Part shown: positions 1 through 5,805 of the stretch, one piece after another
Layout: each line of letters opens with the position of its first letter
Numbering within the stretch: position 1 is the first letter of the stretch
The notes under the pieces: generated by a model
Seen by the model: the letters and a program-made list of their open reading frames with translations, nothing else
Database searches by the model: none
What the model was told of the DNA's origin: nothing
Made by a program: the position numbers and the translations under genes
NCBI GenBank assembly: GCA_031261245.1
Contig: JAISKU010000202.1
Coordinates: forward strand, 1-8,880
Length of the DNA stretch: 8,880 nucleotides
Source of the DNA: Oscillospiraceae bacterium
GTDB lineage: Bacteria > Bacillota > Clostridia > Oscillospirales > Oscillospiraceae
Direction of reading: 5' to 3'

Positions 1-396
1 GAGATAAAATCCACGGACTTCAACGTCGTGCAGGGCACGGCCCCGGAGCTGATACGCCACTACATGGAGCTGCGCGGCATCGGCGTCATCGACGTGAGGC
101 AGATTTTCGGCGTGGGCTCCGTGAAGGACCACCAGAACATACATCTCGTCGTCAACCTCGAGGCGTGGAAGGAGGGCGCGATGTACGATCGGCTCGGAAT
201 AAACGAGCAGACCGTGAATATCCTTGGTGTAGAGGTCGCGTCGCTGACCATACCCGTGCGGCCGGGGCGCAACCTCGCCGTTATTCTCGAGGTCGCGGCG
301 ATGAACCAGCGCCAGAAGTTCATGGGCTTCAACGCGGCGCTTGAATTCACGAAGCAGATCAACGCCCACCTCGACAACAAGCTGCAAAACAAGTAG
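1..396 (+). CDS. hprK: HPr kinase/phosphorylase, C-terminal part (5' end outside window)
   Basis: This is the C-terminal 131 codons of the bifunctional enzyme that phosphorylates and dephosphorylates HPr at its regulatory serine, the switch for carbon catabolite control in Gram-positive bacteria. The frame is open from base 1, and the first GTG at 28 is an internal codon, not a start. The HprK family signature is visible at local residues 22-35 (MELRGIGVIDVRQI), followed by an NLE segment and the YDRLG motif. The PVRPGRN loop and AAMN segment near the end are also typical. The Walker A loop and catalytic histidine-acid residues would lie upstream and cannot be checked. murB starts 16 bases after the stop, so the two genes are probably co-transcribed. 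The family is certain; whether the full protein is intact is unknown. Confidence 0.95.
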   Translation, partial: EIKSTDFNVVQGTAPELIRHYMELRGIGVIDVRQIFGVGSVKDHQNIHLVVNLEAWKEGAMYDRLGINEQTVNILGVEVASLTIPVRPGRNLAVILEVAAMNQRQKFMGFNAALEFTKQINAHLDNKLQNK

Positions 397-403
397 GCAA
401 GGC

Positions 404-408
404 GGAGG
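404..408 (+). promoter_or_regulatory. murB ribosome binding site
   Basis: GGAGG lies four bases before the ATG at 413. It decides the murB start: the frame is open upstream to an ATG at 341, but that codon lies inside hprK and has no comparable site. Confidence 0.8.
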
Positions 409-412
409 CAAT

Positions 413-1306
413 ATGACCGATATTTCAGACCTGCTGCCCGGAATTGAGGTGCGGCGCGGCGAGCCGATGAGCGCGCACACGTCCTTCAAGATCGGCGGGG
501 CGGTGGACGCGATGGTGTTCCCGAAAAGCGAGGGCGAGCTCGTCGCGGCGCTGCGCGCGCTGCGCGGGCGCGGGATTGACCCGCTTATCGTCGGGAACGG
601 CACGAATCTGCTCGTCTCCGATAATCCGCGCGGCGTCGTGGCGGTAAAGACCGTGCCGGGCGTCGGAGAGCTGAGAGCTGAGGGAGAGCGCTCCGTCCGC
701 GCCTCGTGCGGCGTGACGCTCGCGCGGGCGGCCGCGTTCGCCGGGGAGCGCGCGCTCGCGGGACTTGAGTTCGCGCACGGGATTCCCGGCTCCGTGGGCG
801 GGGCGGTGTTCATGAACGCCGGAGCGTACGGCGGCGAGGTCGGCGGTGTGGTGCGGAGCGTCACCGCGCTGACGAAGAGCGGCGAGATCGCCGAGCTGTC
901 GCGCGGGGAGTGCGGGTTTTCCTACAGGCGAAGCGGATTCCCGGAGGGAAATCTGATAGTTTTATCGGTTATATTCGATTTATCAGAGGGAAATCCGGAA
1001 GATATACAGCGTAACATGCAAAACTTTGCGGAACAGAGGCGCGAAAAGCAGCCGCTTGAGCTGCCCTCCGCGGGAAGCGCGTTCAAGCGGCCGAAGTCGG
1101 GCTACGCGGCGACGCTGATTGACGAGGCGGGGCTGAAGGGCTATCGCGTCGGCGGGGCGGCGGTGTCGAGGAAGCACGCGGGGTTCATCGTGAACCTCGG
1201 CGGCGCGAGCTTCGGCGATGTTTTGAGCGTCATGGAGCACGTGCGGGAGACGGTTTTTTTGAGGACGGGCATCGAGCTTGAGCCCGAGGTACGCGTAATA
1301 TTGTAG
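413..1306 (+). CDS. murB: UDP-N-acetylenolpyruvoylglucosamine reductase (MurB)
   Basis: MurB is the cytoplasmic FAD enzyme that uses NADPH to reduce UDP-GlcNAc-enolpyruvate to UDP-N-acetylmuramate, the second committed step of peptidoglycan synthesis. The product is 297 residues, normal for the short type II enzymes of Gram-positives. FAD-binding motifs are seen at residues 61-70 (GNGTNLLVSD) and about 119-141 (LEFAHGIPGSVGG, then MNAGAYGGE). FSYRRSGF at 169-176 carries the active-site arginine (Arg172). The proton-donor serine is Ser222 in PSAGSAFKRP, and the C-terminal catalytic glutamate is Glu292 in LEPEVRVI. The start is the ATG at 413, chosen for its GGAGG and for the usual N-terminal length. 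rapZ follows after 12 bases. The segment at about 945-1035 is visibly more AT-rich than the rest but stays in frame and fits the family. Confidence 0.97.
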   Translation: MTDISDLLPGIEVRRGEPMSAHTSFKIGGAVDAMVFPKSEGELVAALRALRGRGIDPLIVGNGTNLLVSDNPRGVVAVKTVPGVGELRAEGERSVRASCGVTLARAAAFAGERALAGLEFAHGIPGSVGGAVFMNAGAYGGEVGGVVRSVTALTKSGEIAELSRGECGFSYRRSGFPEGNLIVLSVIFDLSEGNPEDIQRNMQNFAEQRREKQPLELPSAGSAFKRPKSGYAATLIDEAGLKGYRVGGAAVSRKHAGFIVNLGGASFGDVLSVMEHVRETVFLRTGIELEPEVRVIL

Positions 1307-1311
1307 GGGGG
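1306..1311 (+). promoter_or_regulatory. rapZ ribosome binding site
   Basis: A run of six G beginning in the last base of the murB stop codon lies seven bases before the GTG at 1319. It supports that GTG as the rapZ start and suggests that rapZ translation is linked to murB termination. Confidence 0.6.
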
Positions 1312-1318
1312 ATTTATT

Positions 1319-2176
1319 GTGGAGATTCTGATCATTTCCGGGCTGTCCGGCGCGGGGAAGTCGCGCGCGGCGGCTGTTCTCGAGGATCTTGACTACTACT
1401 GCGTGGACAACATGCCCGTGTCCATGATGGCGGAGTTCGCGAAGCTGATTATCGCCACGCGCGGGCGGTATGAGCGCGTCGCGCTCGTCACCGACGTGCG
1501 GGCGACGAGGAACGTGCAGGAGCTTTTCGACGCGCTGGAGGAGATTCGCTCCGTCGGCGTGGGGTTCCGGATTCTGTTCGCCGAGGCGGACGTGGAGACG
1601 ATAGTAAAGCGCTATAAGGAGACGCGGCGGCGGCACCCGCTCGACCCCGAGGGTGCGGGGCTGGAGTCCGCCGTGCGGCGCGAGACGCTGCTGCTCGCCC
1701 CGCTGCGCGAGCGCGCGGACGAGATAATCGACACGACGAACCTGACGCTCGGCAATTTGCAGCGGCGCGTCGCCGGGATTTTCTCCGGGGAGCCGAACGG
1801 CAAGGAGATAGGCGTGAACGTGAAGTCCTTCGGGTTCAAGTACGGCATACCGATTGAGGCCGACCTCGTGTTTGACGTGCGCTTTCTGCCGAATCCGTTC
1901 TATATACCCGACATGCGCGACAAGACCGGCCTCGACGACGAGGTTTACGACTACGTGATGAGCTTTGAGGACACGACCATGTTCGTGGACAAGCTGAAGG
2001 ATATGATGGATTTCCTGCTGCCGCGGTACATCGAGGAGGGCAAGCGGTACCTGTCCGTGTGCATAGGCTGCACGGGCGGACACCACCGCTCCGTCGCGGT
2101 CGCGCGGGCGTTGCAGGAGCATTTGCAAAAGGCGGGCTATCCCGCCGACTGTGTACACCGCGACAGCGACAAGTAG
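1319..2176 (+). CDS. rapZ: RapZ/YvcJ-family P-loop nucleotide-binding protein
   Basis: This is a 285-residue member of the RapZ/YvcJ family, full length for the family. In Bacillus subtilis YvcJ binds and hydrolyses nucleotides; in E. coli RapZ is an RNA-binding adaptor that controls decay of the small RNA GlmZ and hence GlmS. The Gram-positive role is less clear, so RNA regulation should not be assumed. The Walker A loop GLSGAGKS is at residues 8-15 and the DNMP motif at 30-33. The ETRRRHPL segment is at 101-108 and the IDTT motif at 137-140. The C-terminal domain has SFGFKYGIP (170-178), DVRFLPNPFY (186-195) and the conserved CIGCTGGHHRSVA stretch (248-260), ending in the usual HRD tail. 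The GTG start is placed by the nearby G-rich site and by the immediate P-loop. whiA follows after 11 bases. Confidence 0.96.
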   Translation: MEILIISGLSGAGKSRAAAVLEDLDYYCVDNMPVSMMAEFAKLIIATRGRYERVALVTDVRATRNVQELFDALEEIRSVGVGFRILFAEADVETIVKRYKETRRRHPLDPEGAGLESAVRRETLLLAPLRERADEIIDTTNLTLGNLQRRVAGIFSGEPNGKEIGVNVKSFGFKYGIPIEADLVFDVRFLPNPFYIPDMRDKTGLDDEVYDYVMSFEDTTMFVDKLKDMMDFLLPRYIEEGKRYLSVCIGCTGGHHRSVAVARALQEHLQKAGYPADCVHRDSDK

Positions 2177-2180
2177 GGGG
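2175..2180 (+). promoter_or_regulatory. whiA ribosome binding site
   Basis: AGGGGG overlaps the rapZ stop and lies seven bases before the GTG at 2188. It supports this GTG rather than the ATG at 2059, which lies well inside rapZ in another frame. Confidence 0.6.
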
Positions 2181-2187
2181 CAAGACC

Positions 2188-3087
2188 GTGTCTTTTTCCG
2201 GCGATGTAAAAAACGAAATATGCCGCCACTTCCCGCCGAAGGCGTGCGACGTGCAGGCCGAGTGCTACGGGATACTGCTGTATTGCAACACGTTTTCGGG
2301 CGGTGAGGCGCGGATTATCACGGAGAACACCCGCCTCGCGGAGCGTATTCCCGCGCTTTTCCGCTCGGCGTTCGGCGCGGAGTTCGACGACGTGCGCACG
2401 CCGGAATCGGGCAAGCGGAGCTTTATAATCACGGATACGGCGAAGCTTGAGGCGATTTTCGGCGCGTACGGGTTCGTGCCCGGGGAGACGGTGTCGCACC
2501 ACATAAACCTCGGGGTGCTTGAGGAGGACTGCTGCCGCGCGGCGTTTCTGCGGGGCGCTTTTCTCGCGGGCGGGAGCGTCACGGATCCCGCGAAAAACTA
2601 TCACCTCGAGCTCGTGACGCCGCACTTCAACGTCTCGCGCGAGACGCGCTCGCTGCTGCTGGAGATGGAGTTTGAGCCGAAATCCGGGTCGCGCGCGGGA
2701 AACTACATCACGTATTTCAAGCAGAGCGCGGCGATTGAGGATTTTTTGACGCTTATCGGCGCGCCGGGCTGCGCGATGGAGCTGATGGGCGCGAAAATCG
2801 AGAAGGACGTGCGCAACCGCGTCAACAGGCGCGTGAATTGCGACACGGCGAACGTGTCAAAGACGGTGGACGCGTCGGCGGGGCAGCTTGAGGCCATCGC
2901 GCGGCTCGATATCGACGCGCTGCCCGAGAGACTGCGGGCGACGGCGAAGCTGAGGCTTGAGAATCCGGAGCTGAATCTCGCGGAGCTGGCGGCGCTCGTC
3001 GATCCGCCGATGACGAAGTCGGGACTGAACCACAGACTGCGGAAGCTGCGCGAGCTCGGGGACGCCGGGCGGGACGGCGGCATATAA
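2188..3087 (+). CDS. whiA: DNA-binding regulator WhiA
   Basis: WhiA is a conserved Gram-positive protein with an N-terminal LAGLIDADG homing-endonuclease-like fold that has lost nuclease activity and a C-terminal helix-turn-helix. It controls sporulation genes in Streptomyces and affects division and chromosome segregation in Bacillus. The product has 299 residues, slightly below the usual 310-330. It opens with the typical SFSGDVKNE. The LAGLIDADG-like segment is LRGAFLAGGSVTDP at 121-134, followed by YHLEL. The linker VNRRVNCDTANVSKT (212-226) is nearly invariant in the family. The helix-turn-helix lies around 262-290 (LNLAELAALVDPPMTKSGLN, then HRLRKLREL). The start is GTG at 2188. It directly follows rapZ, with no yvcK between them. 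Its stop codon lies inside the left arm of the hairpin that precedes the dismutase gene. Confidence 0.96.
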   Translation: MSFSGDVKNEICRHFPPKACDVQAECYGILLYCNTFSGGEARIITENTRLAERIPALFRSAFGAEFDDVRTPESGKRSFIITDTAKLEAIFGAYGFVPGETVSHHINLGVLEEDCCRAAFLRGAFLAGGSVTDPAKNYHLELVTPHFNVSRETRSLLLEMEFEPKSGSRAGNYITYFKQSAAIEDFLTLIGAPGCAMELMGAKIEKDVRNRVNRRVNCDTANVSKTVDASAGQLEAIARLDIDALPERLRATAKLRLENPELNLAELAALVDPPMTKSGLNHRLRKLRELGDAGRDGGI

Positions 3088-3119
3088 TACCTCCGAAAGT
3101 ATATTTTCGGAGGTATTAT
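3084..3119 (+). promoter_or_regulatory. Perfect hairpin hiding the dismutase ribosome binding site
   Basis: Two 15-base arms, 3084-3098 and 3105-3119, are exact reverse complements around the six-base loop GTATAT. The left arm covers the whiA stop codon (3085-3087). The right arm contains GGAGG at 3109-3113, which is correctly spaced seven bases before the dismutase ATG at 3121. A folded transcript would therefore bury the ribosome binding site. A ribosome finishing whiA would sit on the left arm and open it, which suggests translational coupling. It is a poor rho-independent terminator because no T-run follows the right arm. The structure is seen in the sequence; the regulatory role is inferred. 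Confidence 0.75.
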
Positions 3120-3120
3120 T

Positions 3121-3768
3121 ATGGACGGATATCAGCCCGTAAAGGCCGGCGCGCACGTTCTGCCCGCCCTGCCGTACGCGTACAACGCGCTCGAGCCCGT
3201 GATCGACGAGAAAACGCTTAGGATACACCACGATTTGCACCACAAGAAGTACGTGGACGATCTGAACAAGGCGGAGCTGGCGCTCGTCGCGGCGCGGGGC
3301 GCGGGCAATTACGATTACATAAAATATTGGGAGAACGAGCTGGCGTTCAACGGCTCCGGTCACATTCTGCACAGCGTGTACTGGCGGATTATGTGTCCGC
3401 CGGGCTCCGGCGGCGCGCCCGGCGAGTACACGGCGCGGTATTTAGACTGGTACTTCGGGAGCTTTGAGAATTTCAAGGCGCAGTTCACGGCGGCGGCGAA
3501 CGCCGTCGAGGGCTCCGGGTGGACGATTCTCGGCTACAACACGGCGTTTTTCCGGCTTGAGGTGCTTCAGGCGGAGAAGCACCAGAACCTGACGCAGTGG
3601 GGCATAATCCCGATTCTCGTCTGCGACGTGTGGGAGCACGCGTACTATCTCAAGTACCAGAACAGGCGCGCGGACTACGTGAACGCGTGGTGGGGGCTCG
3701 TGGACTGGCGGGAGGTCGAGGAGCGGTTCGTGAACGCCGGGCGCGGCGTGATGCTGTTGGATAAGTGA
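3121..3768 (+). CDS. Fe/Mn-family superoxide dismutase
   Basis: The product converts superoxide to oxygen and hydrogen peroxide. It has 215 residues, normal size, and no signal peptide, so it should be cytoplasmic, or possibly spore-associated as for some Clostridia and Bacillus homologues (inference). All four metal ligands are present: His36 (in IHHDLHH), His84 (in HILHSVYW), Asp169 and His173 (in DVWEHAYYL). The active-site tyrosine is Tyr44 and Trp134 also matches. Gly80 and Gln155 match the Gly/Gln pair that marks manganese-type enzymes, so it is probably manganese-dependent or cambialistic. The segment EKHQNLTQWGIIPIL before the Asp ligand differs from the E. coli enzymes and, from memory, resembles clostridial ones. 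The ATG follows a GGAGG held in a hairpin. It is the last gene of the + strand run. Whether it should be called sodA or sodB is undecided, so no symbol is given. Confidence 0.94.
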   Translation: MDGYQPVKAGAHVLPALPYAYNALEPVIDEKTLRIHHDLHHKKYVDDLNKAELALVAARGAGNYDYIKYWENELAFNGSGHILHSVYWRIMCPPGSGGAPGEYTARYLDWYFGSFENFKAQFTAAANAVEGSGWTILGYNTAFFRLEVLQAEKHQNLTQWGIIPILVCDVWEHAYYLKYQNRRADYVNAWWGLVDWREVEERFVNAGRGVMLLDK

Positions 3769-3800
3769 AAAAACGCCCCGCCGAAATTCGGCGGGGCGTT
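3768..3800 (-). terminator. Rho-independent terminator at the convergent junction
   Basis: A near-perfect GC-rich inverted repeat (arms 3772-3785 and 3787-3800, core CGCCCCGCCG/CGGCGGGGCG) is followed on the - strand by six T (complement of the A-run 3768-3773). It lies 10 bases past the stop of the leftward dehydrogenase gene, so it should end that operon. On the + strand the hairpin is followed only by TTGCTGTG, so it may act there as a weaker terminator for the dismutase gene, whose stop codon TGA overlaps its edge. Confidence 0.9.
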
Positions 3801-3810
3801 GCTGTGTGTG

Positions 3811-4779
3811 CTATTTCGGTTTTTTGCTCTCGTGAACCCAGTCGATTCCGGCTCTCGCCGCGCCGAAGCCCACGCCGGGGTCGGCAAAGGAGGCGGCGGC
3901 GAGGCGCTCCGCCTCGTCCTGCTCACGAATCTGCTTCATGCCCTCCGGCGAGGCGTACTTGATGTACCTCTCGTAGTTGCCGCGCAGCATCTCCTCCGCG
4001 TTGTCGTACGGGAGTACGATGAGCTGGTCGTTCTCAATGGCGCGCTTTAGCCATCCGGCGAGCTCCACGGGGTCCATGCCCTGCGAGTGCATGTTCTTCA
4101 GGAACGCCATCGTCGTCTCCGTGGTGTTGTAGCCCGTGGGCGCGAGGCTCTCCGGGCGGTACAGCTGACACGCGAAGATGTTCGAGTTGATGTTCTGCGG
4201 GCAGAGCACCGTCGCGCCGCCGCCGTAGGGGACGAGCGCCTTGTAGTAGCTGTCGTGCAGGTTGAGCACCGCGGCCTTCGCGGAGTCATACGGGGCGTTG
4301 CCGGGCAGGCCCATGAACGCGGCGTAGGACGAGGTGGCGGCGATGTGGAACTCCTCCTTGTTGCCGTAGGCCTTGACCATGCGCGGCACAAAGATGACGA
4401 GGCCGTTGACGACGGCGTTGAAGCATACCCCGACTATCCAGTCGAAGTCCTCAAACGTCGAGGTCTCCGCCGGGCCGAACGCGTTGACGCCCGCAGTCTG
4501 AATGAGCAGGTGCGGCGGCGCGCCGAAAACCTCCTCGGCCTTGTCCGCGGCCGCGATGTACTCCGCGCGGTTCGTGAGGTCAACCTTGAGCGCGAGCACG
4601 TCCTCCGGCTTCGCGCCGGAGTACGCGATAATCTCGCCGACGGCGTTGTCGAGCGCGTCCTGCCGCATGTCGGCGATGGCGACCCTCATTCCGGACTTGG
4701 AGAACAGCTTTGCCTGCCCGAGGCCCGCGCCGGACGCGCCGCCGGTGATGAACGCGATTTTTCCCGCAAAGTTTTTCAT
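3811..4779 (-). CDS. Short-chain dehydrogenase/reductase (SDR), substrate unknown
   Basis: This is an NAD(P)-dependent oxidoreductase of the short-chain dehydrogenase family, with a Rossmann fold acting on an alcohol/ketone pair. The dinucleotide-binding motif TGGASGAGLG is at residues 12-21. Asp37 at the end of the second strand favours NAD(H) over NADP(H). The usual NNAG motif is QTAG at 94-97. Asn121, Ser151, Tyr164 and Lys168 (in YDSAK) form the standard catalytic set, so the enzyme should be active. At 322 residues it is longer than the classical 250. The extra part is mainly a C-terminal region after about residue 260, with an acidic, helix-like segment (EEMLRGNYERY, MKQIREQDEAE). The ATG has AAGGAG seven bases upstream. 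It lies 33 bases after the FAD subunit gene and ends at the operon terminator, so it probably works in the same pathway as the molybdenum enzyme, before or after its step. The substrate is not recognisable. Confidence 0.9.
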   Translation of the reverse strand: MKNFAGKIAFITGGASGAGLGQAKLFSKSGMRVAIADMRQDALDNAVGEIIAYSGAKPEDVLALKVDLTNRAEYIAAADKAEEVFGAPPHLLIQTAGVNAFGPAETSTFEDFDWIVGVCFNAVVNGLVIFVPRMVKAYGNKEEFHIAATSSYAAFMGLPGNAPYDSAKAAVLNLHDSYYKALVPYGGGATVLCPQNINSNIFACQLYRPESLAPTGYNTTETTMAFLKNMHSQGMDPVELAGWLKRAIENDQLIVLPYDNAEEMLRGNYERYIKYASPEGMKQIREQDEAERLAAASFADPGVGFGAARAGIDWVHESKKPK

Positions 4780-4812
4780 TATGTCGCTCCTTTATGTGAA
4801 GTGTGCGTGTTT

Positions 4813-5790
4813 TTACAGCGCGAGGAGTTCCCTTTTTACGAGGGTTTTGATGAGCTGCACCTTGTAGGCGTTCGCCTCATAGGGCTTTGCGCCCTCCGCC
4901 GCCGCGATTCCCGCCGCCTCGGCGAGCTCCGGCGTTATCGCCTTGCCGTTTAGCAGCTCCTCCGCCTTTAGCGCGATGTACGGGACGGGCGCGACGCCGC
5001 CGATGCAGATGTGGTACCGGCTCTTGTCAGCGTTGACCGCAACAGCGAGGTTGAGCACGGGGAAGTCGATGCTCTTGCGGAACGCGAAGCGCTTGTATCG
5101 GGCGTTTTTCGCGAAGTCCGAGAGCGGAATCTGTATTTCGGTAAGCAGCTCTCCGCAGCCCAGTGTCGTGGAGCGCAGCACGCCGACGCCGAAGAAGTCG
5201 AGGTTGCCGATTACGCGCTCTGTCGTCACGAATTTCGCGATGAGCACCGTCAGTACCGGCGCGAGGTCGCCCTGATTCACGGCGATGCACAGGCGCGTCA
5301 CGCCCGGCGCGGTCTCAAACGTCTCTCCGCCGAAAATCGAGTGGTATCTGTTGTCCCCCGTGAGCGCGAAACAGCGGTCGCCGCCCTTGCGGGCGCAGTC
5401 GAAGCGGTTGTTCAGCTTGCGGAAGTACCAGCAGCGCGGAAGCTGGCAGACGTTGCCGCCGATGGTCGTCGTCTCCCGCAGGGACGGCGACGAGGCGCTG
5501 CGCGCCGCCTGCGCGAGAATCGGGGCGCTCTCCTGCACAAGCGGGCTGCGGGCGACGTCGGCAAGCGTGGTGAGCGCGCCGATTTTGAGCGTGTCGCCGT
5601 CAATCCTGATGTAGTTCAGGTCGGGGACGGATTTGAGGTTTATCACGGTGTTCGGATACGTCCGGAATATGTCGTCCTTGAGCGCGGGAAGCAGGTCGCC
5701 GCCGCCGGCAAGGGCTACGGTTCCGCCTTTTTTGAGGGCGGCGGAAGCCTCATCCAGCGTTTCAGCGTTTATGTGGTTGAAAGGTCTCAT
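4813..5790 (-). CDS. FAD-binding subunit of a molybdenum hydroxylase, with probable [4Fe-4S] insert
   Basis: This is the medium (CoxM/XdhB-like) subunit, which carries FAD and hands electrons from the iron-sulfur subunit to an acceptor. It has 325 residues. The first FAD loop is AGGGDLLPALK at 28-38 (usually AGGTDLLP), and the second is TTIGGNVCQ at 108-116. After it comes an insert with Cys120, Cys132 and Cys140 and a GDNRYHSIFGG segment, then Cys168. This pattern matches the FAD subunit PaoB of E. coli periplasmic aldehyde oxidase and resembles the beta subunit of 4-hydroxybenzoyl-CoA reductase, both of which hold an additional [4Fe-4S] cluster there. A similar cluster is inferred. The C-terminal CO-dehydrogenase flavoprotein domain is complete (RFAFRKSIDFPVLNLAVAV, IGGVAP). 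GGGGAGG at 5796-5802 precedes the ATG by five bases. The gene sits 15 bases after the molybdopterin subunit gene. No signal peptide is seen. Confidence 0.93.
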   Translation of the reverse strand: MRPFNHINAETLDEASAALKKGGTVALAGGGDLLPALKDDIFRTYPNTVINLKSVPDLNYIRIDGDTLKIGALTTLADVARSPLVQESAPILAQAARSASSPSLRETTTIGGNVCQLPRCWYFRKLNNRFDCARKGGDRCFALTGDNRYHSIFGGETFETAPGVTRLCIAVNQGDLAPVLTVLIAKFVTTERVIGNLDFFGVGVLRSTTLGCGELLTEIQIPLSDFAKNARYKRFAFRKSIDFPVLNLAVAVNADKSRYHICIGGVAPVPYIALKAEELLNGKAITPELAEAAGIAAAEGAKPYEANAYKVQLIKTLVKRELLAL

Positions 5791-5805
5791 AATTGCCTCC
5801 CCTCT

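Noticed and set aside
341..412. Upstream extension of murB to the ATG at 341
   Set aside because: The extra 24 residues (Ser/Arg/Thr-rich) overlap the end of hprK and are not a MurB N terminus. The ATG at 413 has a GGAGG site and gives the normal length.
661..685. Short tandem GAGAGCT-like repeat in murB
   Set aside because: There are only two copies of seven bases in coding sequence, encoding ordinary variable residues. It is probably chance.
983..2158. Long open frame on the - strand across murB and rapZ (391 codons)
   Set aside because: It lies antisense to two well-conserved genes, and its translation is rich in Arg/His/Leu with no family resemblance. This is typical of GC-rich shadow frames.
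2059..2187. Upstream extension of whiA into rapZ
   Set aside because: The added 43 residues overlap the conserved rapZ C terminus in another frame. The GTG at 2188 gives the usual SFSGDVK start.
3084..3119. Hairpin after whiA as an ordinary terminator
   Set aside because: The right arm is followed by TATGGACGG with no T-run, the stem is only moderately GC-rich, and the next ribosome binding site lies inside it.
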